Assembly (NCBI GenBank): GCA_023488565.1
Contig: JAMDDZ010000105.1
Span: 1-10,251, forward strand
Source: Bacillota bacterium
GTDB lineage: Bacteria; Bacillota; Sulfobacillia; Sulfobacillales; Sulfobacillaceae
Direction of reading: 5' to 3'
DNA length: 10,251 nt
Shown here in pieces: positions 1-6,056 of this stretch; the stretch's first letter is position 1; the number at the start of each line of letters is the position of its first letter. Position numbers and translations under genes: made by a program. Under the pieces are notes generated by a model, which was not told the DNA's origin, did not search any database, and saw only the letters and a list, made by a program, of their open reading frames with translations.

Positions 1-1
1 C

Positions 2-1021
2 AAACCAGGAAAACCCATTACTATTGCCGATGGCCACACCTTTCAATTGTCAGTGCCTTCCACGGTGGATGCCAGCAAGCCGCTCAGTGTGGCAGACACC
101 GAACTTGGCATTCTGTATTTGCTGCCGCCACATTGGACACGGTCGCAAACCCGGTGGCAGCTGCGCTTGGCGCCCACCACGGGAACCGCCGACATTGCGC
201 GTGACAGCGTTTTAGTGGCCACATGGAACCTTCCCCACAATACGTTAAGTATAGCCGATGTGACTCAAAATGTTGCGCTGGTCATTGCCTCGCCGGCTCC
301 CGGTGTTGGTGCCAAGGCTTCGTTATGGGCGGTTAATCTGGGAAACGGTCAACGCACCAATTTGCATGCCTGGAATCCGGCCGAGTTGTCGGGCCCCCCT
401 TTTGTAGCAGGCAGGGGAGTGGTTGCCTGGTGGAATCCGGGGACCGCAACCGCTACCGCGGCGGACCTGTTAACGGGAGCGCGGCAAAATCTCGTTGGTG
501 TGGCAAGTGCTGAAGATTTGAGCTTTATCAACGGCGGATTGGCAATTAATGGCACGCCGGTGGCTTTGCCCTTTTTGAAGCCGTTCGCCCATGTGTTGCC
601 TAAAGGATTTCAGTGGGCTTATCCTACGGGTGCCTTGAATCCTATCATCGCAGTGCCGGATTCTTGGGTAGTGACGCCGTTTACCGGACAAAATAGCGTG
701 GGCATTATGGCGGTAAATCCAGCGCACCCCAGCCAACATGTCAAGGCCAGCCTCGATGCCTGTGTGGCTTGCTTTGCCCCGACCGAAAACACCGGGGTGA
801 CGGGGCCGGACAGCCCACTTTTAGGTGTGCCGACGGGCACCGCATTTGTTTGGCTCTCTGATCATGCGGTGGCTTACACACTACCGGGCACCACAACAGC
901 CACCACATACAAACTTCAAGTCACCGAACCCAACGGGGGCGTGGTTGACGCGTCGGTGACCTTGCCAACCAACTTAAAAGGTGAGGCCACCGCAATTTTG
1001 AACTCCTTGTGGTGGCCTTAA
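2..1021 (+). CDS. Partial (C-terminal part) uncharacterised, probably exported protein
   Basis: The reading frame is open from the first bases of the window to a TAA at 1019-1021, so the true start lies upstream. A TTG at 47 is in frame but has no ribosome binding site and is probably internal. About 339 residues are visible. The composition is rich in A, T, G, V, P and W, with short alternating hydrophobic stretches such as ALVIASPAPG, GVVAWWNPG and AFVWLSDHAVAYTLPG. This resembles beta-rich, possibly propeller-like, extracytoplasmic proteins, but I recognise no family. One CxxC pair (ACVACF) is present about 70-75 residues before the end. There is no membrane anchor at the C-terminus, which ends in LWWP. 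It converges on the 3D-domain gene with 5 bp between stop codons. Coding is well supported; function is unknown. Confidence 0.75.
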   Translation, partial: KPGKPITIADGHTFQLSVPSTVDASKPLSVADTELGILYLLPPHWTRSQTRWQLRLAPTTGTADIARDSVLVATWNLPHNTLSIADVTQNVALVIASPAPGVGAKASLWAVNLGNGQRTNLHAWNPAELSGPPFVAGRGVVAWWNPGTATATAADLLTGARQNLVGVASAEDLSFINGGLAINGTPVALPFLKPFAHVLPKGFQWAYPTGALNPIIAVPDSWVVTPFTGQNSVGIMAVNPAHPSQHVKASLDACVACFAPTENTGVTGPDSPLLGVPTGTAFVWLSDHAVAYTLPGTTTATTYKLQVTEPNGGVVDASVTLPTNLKGEATAILNSLWWP

Positions 1022-1026
1022 GGCAT

Positions 1027-1791
1027 TTATTGCCCTAAAACGTAGACAGTAACCGGTTGGATACCGAAATTGGATACTACGCCGGAACTGGCATTCATAT
1101 AGATATCGATGCGGTCTCCCTGAATGGCGCCGCCGGTGTCCATGGCTTGTCCCTCAAATCCTCCGCTAGGTAAATTGTTATCTTGATATCCTTGTACGTA
1201 GACCGTCGATTTCAACGGAATTATCGACGGATCCACGGCAATCATGCCTGGTTCCAACGGTTGGCCAAATGCGTCCACGGGGCCATAGGGATAATTGTCT
1301 TGGAGACTCGGCCCATAAGCGGTGGCGATCATATGATAGGTCGCAATTACCGGACGACCGTCAATTATTTGCGGATTGAGGCTGGTGGCCGCAGCAGCAG
1401 GTGCTCCTTCTCCGGGTGTATAGGCTGGCGCTAAACCGAATCCGGATAGAATGTCCTGCCAAGTGATGGGGTCAACCACACCCGTGACCGGCAGGTTTTC
1501 CGCAGATTGAAATGCTTTCACGCCGGATTCAGTTTCGGGCCCGAAAATGCCGTCCATAGGTCCCACTTGCGAATATCCCAACAAAGCCAGGTCAGCCTGC
1601 AAAGTCATTACCCACTGCCCTTGACTGCCGTAAGACAGTTGCTGCTGCATCGCAGGGTGCTGGGCTTCTAATTGTTGCAACGAGACCGATGAGTTAGTGG
1701 CAGCGAACGCGTTGGCTCCGGTGCCCGCCAATGCCATTGCAGGGGTCGCGGCCATCAGACTCAGCGCTAATCCCCAGGTTTTAAAACGCAT
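1027..1791 (-). CDS. Secreted peptidoglycan-binding and 3D-domain cell wall protein
   Basis: This 254-residue protein is probably a secreted wall-active enzyme, of the lytic-transglycosylase-like 3D type (as in YocH, YabE or MltA). Residues 1-30 form a signal peptide: a basic start, a hydrophobic core and a likely cleavage after AFA. Residues 53-114 are a PG_binding_1 repeat (GSQGQWV..LQ..L..LGY, DGIFGPET, VKAFQ, TGVVDPITW). The C-terminal 100 residues are a 3D domain. Its three defining aspartates are visible: D187 (AVDPSIIPL), D218 (MDTGGAIQGD) and D229 (RIDIYM). The ATG start is preceded by a strong AGAGGAGGA (1799-1807, complement). The gene lies under a c-di-AMP riboswitch, matching the known link between that signal and wall hydrolases. 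The domain calls are secure; the exact bond it cleaves is inferred from the family. Confidence 0.93.
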   Translation of the reverse strand: MRFKTWGLALSLMAATPAMALAGTGANAFAATNSSVSLQQLEAQHPAMQQQLSYGSQGQWVMTLQADLALLGYSQVGPMDGIFGPETESGVKAFQSAENLPVTGVVDPITWQDILSGFGLAPAYTPGEGAPAAAATSLNPQIIDGRPVIATYHMIATAYGPSLQDNYPYGPVDAFGQPLEPGMIAVDPSIIPLKSTVYVQGYQDNNLPSGGFEGQAMDTGGAIQGDRIDIYMNASSGVVSNFGIQPVTVYVLGQ

Positions 1792-1813
1792 TAATGTATC
1801 CTCCTCTCGAATT

Positions 1814-1929
1814 ACGCCTCCGAGGTTAGCTGGCGGGTTCGGGAGCGAGAGATACCCTACGAAAAAAATTCTTTCGATTCACCCCACACTTTGGTTTCCC
1901 CGGTCTCCGGCAAAAGGGAGATTCGGCGC
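1814..1929 (-). promoter_or_regulatory. ydaO/yuaA-type (c-di-AMP) riboswitch
   Basis: Read on the minus strand, this leader carries the conserved blocks of the ydaO/yuaA aptamer in the right order. These are GCGCCGAAT at the 5' end, a GGGGAAACCAAA block (1890-1901), GGGGTGAAT (1877-1885), GTAGGGTATCTCTCGCTCCC, and the hallmark CCCGAACCCGCCAGCTAACC followed by TCGGAGGCG. The closing P1 helix pairs GCGCC (1925-1929) with GGCGT (1814-1818). The aptamer ends only 22 nt before the ATG of the 3D-domain gene and overlaps no intact ORF. Members of this class bind c-di-AMP and usually turn expression off. Because no separate terminator fits before the gene, control of ribosome access is the likelier mode here (inference). 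Confidence 0.92.
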
Positions 1930-1946
1930 TTAAAACATTTTGCAGG

Positions 1947-1966
1947 TGAAGTTTACGCGAACTTCA
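1947..1966. promoter_or_regulatory. Perfect 7-bp inverted repeat over the promoter (possible operator)
   Basis: TGAAGTT (1947-1953) and AACTTCA (1960-1966) form a perfect dyad with a 6-nt spacer. It covers the proposed -10 and half the spacer of the leader promoter, a classic place for a repressor site. No regulator is identified. Confidence 0.35.
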
Positions 1967-1978
1967 ACTGTTTGTCAG
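1950..1978 (-). promoter_or_regulatory. Promoter of the riboswitch leader
   Basis: On the minus strand a -35 CTGACA (1973-1978) is followed by a 17-bp spacer and a -10 TAAACT (1950-1955). The expected transcription start is near 1943, about 14 nt before the aptamer's first helix. The match is moderate in sequence but very good in placement. Confidence 0.55.
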
Positions 1979-2133
1979 AGACGCTGAGGCTTGGTAAGCG
2001 GGGCTCAGCAGCAATCACGGGCACAATGAGGCATAGCACCTGTATGGTTCAAACAATCTTGATGACATTCCAATTGTGGCTAGAGACGGAGAAGTTTGAC
2101 GGACATAACAGTTCATGCAAAAATCGACAAAGT

Positions 2134-2164
2134 TTGGATTGCTAGGTCAAAAACACGATAAAAT
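2134..2164 (+). promoter_or_regulatory. Candidate promoter of the 2H phosphoesterase/nuoF-like pair
   Basis: A -10 TAAAAT (2159-2164) lies about 28 nt before the preferred TTG start, with a possible -35 TTGGAT (2134-2139) at a long 19-bp spacing. A second weak option is TTGACG (2096-2101), 17 bp before AAAAAT (2119-2124). Confidence 0.3.
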
Positions 2165-2192
2165 AAGAGAGAGCCACAGAGGAGCGGTGTGT

Positions 2193-2732
2193 TTGCAAGG
2201 GAACGCGTTGATTATTCCGGTGCAGTTGCCGGAGCCTTTGGAGGAGATTCGCCAACAATACGATCCAGTGGGGTGCACGATTCCGGCGCATATCACGGTT
2301 AGCTTTCCATTCGGCGACCACCCGGAAGTACCGAGGGTGTCGCCTCAATTGCTGTCACTGGCCCAGCAATTTGAGCCCTTTGCCGTGACCTTCCACCAAT
2401 TGAGCCAATTTGATCAGGGGGACCAGGCGATTGTCATTTTAAAATTGCGCCGATCACGTCACTTAATACAGTTATTTCACAGGGTCTGGACTGAATTTCC
2501 CCAATATCCACCTTATCAGGGCCAGCATCAGGCAGTGATTCCGCATATTACCATTGCGCGTTTGCCTGCGTCATCACTTAAAATGTTTGGGTCCGTGAGC
2601 CAAGTGGTGCAAAAATATCAGGCACAGTTGTCGTGGCGGGTGACTCAATTAATGTTAGTTGTGAACCGCGAGGTCATCCATGAACCACCGCTTCAGTTTG
2701 TTTTCCCGTTTGCGGGCATATCAATGCCTTAA
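2193..2732 (+). CDS. 2H phosphoesterase superfamily protein (2'-5' RNA ligase / cyclic phosphodiesterase type)
   Basis: The protein is 179 residues from the preferred start. It carries the two HxTx motifs that define the 2H superfamily: H33-I-T35 (PAHITVSFPF) and H118-I-T120 (PHITIARL), 85 residues apart as in LigT/ThpR relatives. The two histidines would act on 2',3'-cyclic phosphates or 2'-5' linked nucleotides. The substrate cannot be read from sequence. I chose TTG at 2193 because AGAGGAG (2178-2184) sits 8 nt upstream. GTG at 2187 is only 3 nt from that site, and ATG at 2115 precedes the proposed -10 and adds a polar tail outside the fold. The gene ends 29 bp before the NuoF-like start, so the two are probably co-transcribed. 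It is cytoplasmic, with no signal or membrane segment. Confidence 0.85.
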   Translation: MQGNALIIPVQLPEPLEEIRQQYDPVGCTIPAHITVSFPFGDHPEVPRVSPQLLSLAQQFEPFAVTFHQLSQFDQGDQAIVILKLRRSRHLIQLFHRVWTEFPQYPPYQGQHQAVIPHITIARLPASSLKMFGSVSQVVQKYQAQLSWRVTQLMLVVNREVIHEPPLQFVFPFAGISMP

Positions 2733-2761
2733 ACGATGCCGTGCTTCTTAAGGAGAGTCTT

Positions 2762-3934
2762 ATGCCATTTATCATAGCGGAACCATCGAAGGATCGTCGG
2801 GAATCATATAGCGAGTATGTGGGGAGGGGAGGTTATCAAACCGCTTGGGCCAAAGTGCGCACCATGGAGGCACCCGCTGTGCGCACAACGGTGTTGTCTG
2901 CCGGACTTAGAGGTCGCGGCGGCGCCGGGTTCCCCACCGCGAAAAAATGGGAACTGGCCACTTCAGTGGAATCCTCACGGCGCATCTTGATCATCAACGG
3001 AGCCGAAGGAGAGCCCGGTTCATTTAAAGATCGCACGCTTATGACCTTGGCGCCGCACCGTGTCCTGGAGGGCATTCTCATTGGGGCCCATGCGATTCAA
3101 GCAACCGACATTCTTTTTTATATCAATGATCAATTTAACGACAGCATCAGTTCGTTGGAACAGGCCTTGCGAGAAGCCGAGGCAGCCGGGTTGCCGGTAA
3201 ACACAATAAAGCTGTTGCCGGAAACTCATACATATATAGCCGGAGAAGAAACCGCACTTATCAACGCCTTGATGGGGCTGCCGGCCCAGCCCTGGCATAA
3301 ACCGCCATATCCTACCACTCAGGGCTATCAAGGCCATCCTACCATTGTTAACAATGTGGAAACCCTGGCCGTGTTGCCGGTAATTTTTGAAAAAGGCATC
3401 ACCTGGTTTGTTCGCAACCAACCGATGCTGTTTTCGGTAACCGGCGATGTAAGGCGGCCCGGAGTCTACGAAATGCCCCTGGGAACCCCTCTCAGCCAGT
3501 TATTGGATCTTGCAGGAGGACCTGCACAAACCAGCATTCAAGCCGTGCTGCCGGGAGGATTTTCCATGCCCTGGCTGAAACCAGAGCAATTTGACACCCC
3601 ACTGGACTATGAGTCCTTGCGGCACTTAGGCACCGGTCTAGGCGCATCCATTATTGTGATTGGGAGTGAACGGTCACTGTATGATCAGACCTGTCAAATT
3701 GCTGATTTTTTTGCCCGGGAGACGTGTGGCAAGTGCCCTCTGTGTGTGCGGGGGACCCGAACCTTGGCAGAACAAATGGCCCAGTTGGCCAACAGTCTCA
3801 ATCCGGAAACTGTGGGAACATTAGTGCAGTCGGCTAAAAAATTCCGCCATAAAGGCATCTGCTCCTTTCTCGATACGGCGGCCCACATGGTGGAGGAGTA
3901 CGCGGTGGCCCTCAACACACCCACGGTGTCGTAG
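2762..3934 (+). CDS. NuoF-like NADH/FMN/4Fe-4S oxidoreductase subunit, stand-alone
   Basis: This 390-residue protein belongs to the complex I 51-kDa (NuoF/HoxF/NADH-dependent formate dehydrogenase beta) family. Visible parts are the FMN/NADH glycine loop GLRGRGGAGFPTAKKW (48-63), NGAEGEPGSFKDR (79-91), YIAGEETAL (158-166), the PPYPT...VNNVETL stretch, an SLBB-like segment (VTGDVRRPGVYEMPLG) and the N3-type cluster ligands C322, C325, C328 and C367. ATG 2762 has AAGGAG (2750-2755) 6 nt upstream; a GTG at 2741 lacks one. It is about 40-50 residues shorter than usual NuoF. The first acidic residue of the usual NADE motif is A81, and the Cys of YICGEE is A160, so flavin binding may differ. No nuoE or nuoG lies beside it. 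The family is secure; the partner complex and electron acceptor are unknown. Confidence 0.88.
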   Translation: MPFIIAEPSKDRRESYSEYVGRGGYQTAWAKVRTMEAPAVRTTVLSAGLRGRGGAGFPTAKKWELATSVESSRRILIINGAEGEPGSFKDRTLMTLAPHRVLEGILIGAHAIQATDILFYINDQFNDSISSLEQALREAEAAGLPVNTIKLLPETHTYIAGEETALINALMGLPAQPWHKPPYPTTQGYQGHPTIVNNVETLAVLPVIFEKGITWFVRNQPMLFSVTGDVRRPGVYEMPLGTPLSQLLDLAGGPAQTSIQAVLPGGFSMPWLKPEQFDTPLDYESLRHLGTGLGASIIVIGSERSLYDQTCQIADFFARETCGKCPLCVRGTRTLAEQMAQLANSLNPETVGTLVQSAKKFRHKGICSFLDTAAHMVEEYAVALNTPTVS

Positions 3935-3954
3935 AGGGAAATTCTGTTGGCAAT

Positions 3955-3987
3955 TGACGGCGCGGTCAGTATCCGGACCCGCCGTCA
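3955..3987 (+). terminator. Terminator hairpin after the NuoF-like gene
   Basis: TGACGGCG (3955-3962) pairs perfectly with CGCCGTCA (3980-3987). Inside, GGTC pairs with GACC after a one-base bulge, leaving an 8-nt loop. The tail TTAAATTTAAT is T-rich but not a clean U run. It starts 21 bp after the TAG. Confidence 0.6.
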
Positions 3988-4095
3988 TTAAATTTAATAG
4001 GTGAGCTCATAACTCCGAAAAATGCCACCAGTGGAGGACCTCTGGTAAAATGAAGAACAATGAGGACCAAAGTGGAGAGGAGATGCCGCGCCGCC

Positions 4096-4933
4096 ATGAC
4101 CTTAATCGAATGGCAGAAGAAATTCGGTAGTGTCAAGGACTGTCATACATTCTTAGTCAATCAGCGCTGACCGCACGGGTTTGTATGCCCCGTTCGTGGG
4201 CATCCAGAGGCGTGGTTTATCCATCGGCAGGACCGCCTCCTGTACGAGTGCTAGAGTTGCCGTCGGCAGACAATCGTGACCGCGGCAACCCAAGGTGCCG
4301 TAGCCGGTGTGGTTTTTGGCCATCTGCCTCGTGGCGATCGACAAGCGCGGCGTCGCCGCGCTGACCCTGACCCGAGAGTTGGGCGTCGCGTACCAACCGG
4401 CGTGGCTGTTCTACCATAAAATTCAACAGACCATGGCCGATCGCAATGCGCAATACACACCGGGGCGCTCGATGACCCCTATTTTGGCGGTGTCAGCCAC
4501 GGACCGGGCAAACGCGGAACGGATCAGGATCCGGTGGTGGCGGACGTCAGTCTGGATGCTCTGGGTCCCGCCTTTGGTTTTCTATAAAAGATTCCGGATG
4601 TAACCAACGACAGCATTTTAGAGGTGTTAAAGCGCCGCGTCGAGGCCCAAATCGTCTGGCGTACGGATAGGGCTGCCGCGTATGCGACGGCACCCACACT
4701 GGAGGTCGACTTACGGGTAACCCCGAGTACCAGTCCCAACGCTGCCGAGGTGTTCCACTGGGTCAATGTCTCCATTAGTAACGCCAAGGCGTTTTTGGAC
4801 GGGACGTACCCGGCGCCAACTGCACTTCGAAAAGTGCGGCTATCGCTATAATCGCCGACGTTTTGGCAACCAGTTGTCCCATCGATTGCTCGTGGCCTGT
4901 TTGGATGCTCCGCCCCATCCCTACGCACGATAG
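4096..4933 (+). pseudogene. Broken IS1595/ISXO2-type transposase
   Basis: The frames together give an almost full-length transposase of about 279 codons. The N-terminus (MTLIEWQKKFG, FLVNQR, FVCP..GHPEAWF, LYEC, SCRRQTIVTA) is the zinc-ribbon domain of this family, but the second Cys of the first CxxC is lost. VWFLAICLVAIDKRGVAAL, ELGVAYQPAWLFYHKI and DDPYFGG (first catalytic Asp) follow, then RTDRAAAYAT, FHWVNVSISNAKAFLDGTY and the C-terminal GYRYNRRRF...LLVACLDA. Stops interrupt it at 4168 (TGA), 4252 (TAG), 4301 (TAG) and 4585 (TAA). The frame shifts near 4275-4300, 4455-4470 and 4808-4817, the last with a loss of roughly 25 bases compared with the usual spacing. It cannot make active enzyme. 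I could not define terminal repeats or a target duplication. Confidence 0.88.
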
Positions 4934-5039
4934 CGGATAAAAACCTACCAGTCTCGCGGGAGAAGGATTGTCGGTGAGTACTACCGGTATAACAATCGCA
5001 GTCCTCAAAGCATATTCCGAATGTATGACCATCGCAAAA

Positions 5040-5386
5040 ATCATGGCAAACATAGACAGGAATTTCTTGCGTTGCCACCAGCTCCGGCATGCCGGGGGCG
5101 GGATTCTCGACGCGGTGTGGCAGGCCTTGCCGCCGTTATCGGCGGCGGCCCAGAAAGTCGTGACGGCCGAACGGGCCGATTTCGCGTTTCACCACGACGC
5201 CTCGACGACCCGCGCTATCGGTTAGCCGGGGTTCCCATCGGATCGGGGATCATCGAGAGCGCCTGCAAAACCGTGCTCAAACAACGGGAAAGCGGGAGCG
5301 GAATGCGATGGACGGAAGCAGGTGCCCAAGCGATCGCCACGCTACGAGCCGTTCCAGCATTCTGGAGAAAAGGTCCATGGGCTTAA
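5040..5386 (+). pseudogene. C-terminal fragment of an ISKra4-type transposase, frameshifted
   Basis: Two overlapping frames together give the C-terminal third of an ISKra4-family transposase. The first frame reads GGGILDAVWQALPP and AAAQKVVTAERADFAFHHD. Near 5195 the frame changes and continues as RLDDPRYRLAGVPIGSGIIE, then SACKTVLKQRESGSGMRW and TEAGAQAIATLRA. The IGSG.IESACK...SGMRW..AGAQ signature is characteristic of the family. The usual ending after LRA is replaced by a short unrelated tail to the TAA at 5384. The N-terminal DNA-binding part and catalytic core are absent, so this is a truncated remnant. The left edge is uncertain: it meets the end of the IS1595-type pseudogene somewhere between 4934 and 5060. 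Confidence 0.75.
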
Positions 5387-5529
5387 CTGGTGCCCCTTGC
5401 TCGGCGGATTGCCGCATGATCACAATTTTGAGGTACACCCTTTGGCATGTCTGGCGTTGGGAATCGAACCATGGCGATGCCGTCAAGGTAGTCAAAAAAA
5501 TTGGCGCTCTGCCTTTGAATCAGGGTGCG

Positions 5530-5874
5530 AAATACGGGTCAAAACGGAACGCTTATGCCATCAACGAAACGCTCAAGGAATTCTGGGATCAGCCTCCCGA
5601 AACGGACGAAGCCTTCTTGCGCCATTGGTATGTTTAAGCCACCCATAGCCGCCTCGATCCCATATTCCAGGCCGCCACAATGATCAAGGCCCTCTGGGCC
5701 GGCGCCCTGCATTATGCTCAGAGTCGTCGGACGAATGCGGTCTTGGAAGGCATCAATAGCCTGGCCCAAGCCGCCAAAGCGCGGGCGCATGGCTACCGCA
5801 ATACGCACCATTTCATTAGTGTCATTTGTCTGATGGCCGGCAAACTATCCTTGCCACGTCTCCCATTGGACTGA
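5530..5874 (+). pseudogene. C-terminal fragment of an ISL3-type transposase with an internal stop
   Basis: One frame reads AYAINETLKEFWDQ, AFLRHWYV, then a TAA at 5635-5637, then ATHSRLDPIFQAATMIK, ALWAGALHYAQSRRTNAVLE and GINSLAQAAKARAHGYRNTH, ending at a TGA at 5872. The SRLDP, RRTNAVLEGIN and KARAHGYRN blocks are the conserved C-terminus of ISL3 (IS204/IS1001/IS1165) transposases, where a Trp usually stands at the stop position. The same frame stays open upstream to about 5308, but before about 5530 I see no family match, so the N-terminal two thirds are missing. The family right-end repeat follows directly. Confidence 0.82.
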
Positions 5875-5879
5875 CGCTA

Positions 5880-5903
5880 CCCACACAAAAATAGCGAGGA
5901 GCC
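5880..5903 (+). repeat. Right terminal inverted repeat of the ISL3-type remnant
   Basis: Read on the minus strand from 5903, the end starts GGCTCCTCGCTATTTTTGTG, the typical GGCTC...TTTGTGTGGGT form of ISL3 ends, only a few bases after the transposase stop. No matching left end exists in the window, so the element is truncated on its left. The adjoining 8 bp (TGTAATCG, 5904-5911) would be the target duplication, but its partner is lost. Confidence 0.65.
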
Positions 5904-5988
5904 TGTAATCGGCCCCATAGATGCCATGAAGAGTTATACAAAATTCCGAAGCGAAACTACCCCACGGCATACCATACAGCACTGGGCA

Positions 5989-5997
5989 TGATATAAT
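5989..5997 (+). promoter_or_regulatory. Extended -10 promoter of fabF
   Basis: TGATATAAT contains a perfect TATAAT (5992-5997) with the TG of an extended -10. No good -35 is seen at 5969-5974, which the extended -10 would offset. The expected start is near 6004, giving a leader of about 50 nt. Confidence 0.6.
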
Positions 5998-6005
5998 AAC
6001 CACAT

Positions 6006-6023
6006 ATTAGCACCTTGTAATAA
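6006..6023 (+). promoter_or_regulatory. Candidate FapR-like operator at the fabF start site
   Basis: ATTAGCACCTTGTAATAA resembles the ATTAGTACCTA.. type sites bound by FapR, the malonyl-CoA-sensing repressor of fatty-acid genes in Bacillota. The ATTA...TAAT ends are kept and the ACCT core matches; the inner dyad is imperfect. Its position over the start point fits a repressor site. This is inference from memory of the consensus. Confidence 0.35.
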
Positions 6024-6056
6024 AACGTAACTAACATCGGGGAGGGATGCGAAGAT

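Noticed and set aside
1015..1036. Possible bidirectional terminator between the convergent first two genes
   Set aside because: TAAGGCA/TGCCCTA around TTTAT is short and imperfect, and it overlaps both stop codons. It is too weak to call.
1891..2145. 84-codon plus-strand frame
   Set aside because: It lies across the riboswitch and its promoter on the opposite strand, has no ribosome binding site, and its translation is not protein-like.
2115..2192. ATG at 2115 as start of the 2H phosphoesterase
   Set aside because: It would place the candidate -10 at 2159 inside the gene and adds 26 polar residues. TTG 2193 has a well-spaced AGAGGAG.
3020..3421. 133-codon minus-strand frame inside the NuoF-like gene
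   Set aside because: Antisense shadow of a well-conserved coding sequence.
4524..5090. 188-codon open frame on the minus strand
   Set aside because: It is the longest open frame in the middle block, but it runs antisense to the IS1595-type and ISKra4-type remnants, which explain the sequence on the plus strand. It has no recognisable domain and no ribosome binding site that I could see.
5322..5648. 108-codon plus-strand frame across the ISKra4/ISL3 junction
   Set aside because: It overlaps the frame that matches the ISL3 C-terminus and shows no domain itself.
4000..5905. CRISPR array, defence island or toxin-antitoxin genes
   Set aside because: I looked for regularly spaced repeats and small paired genes around the IS block. 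Only transposase remnants are visible.
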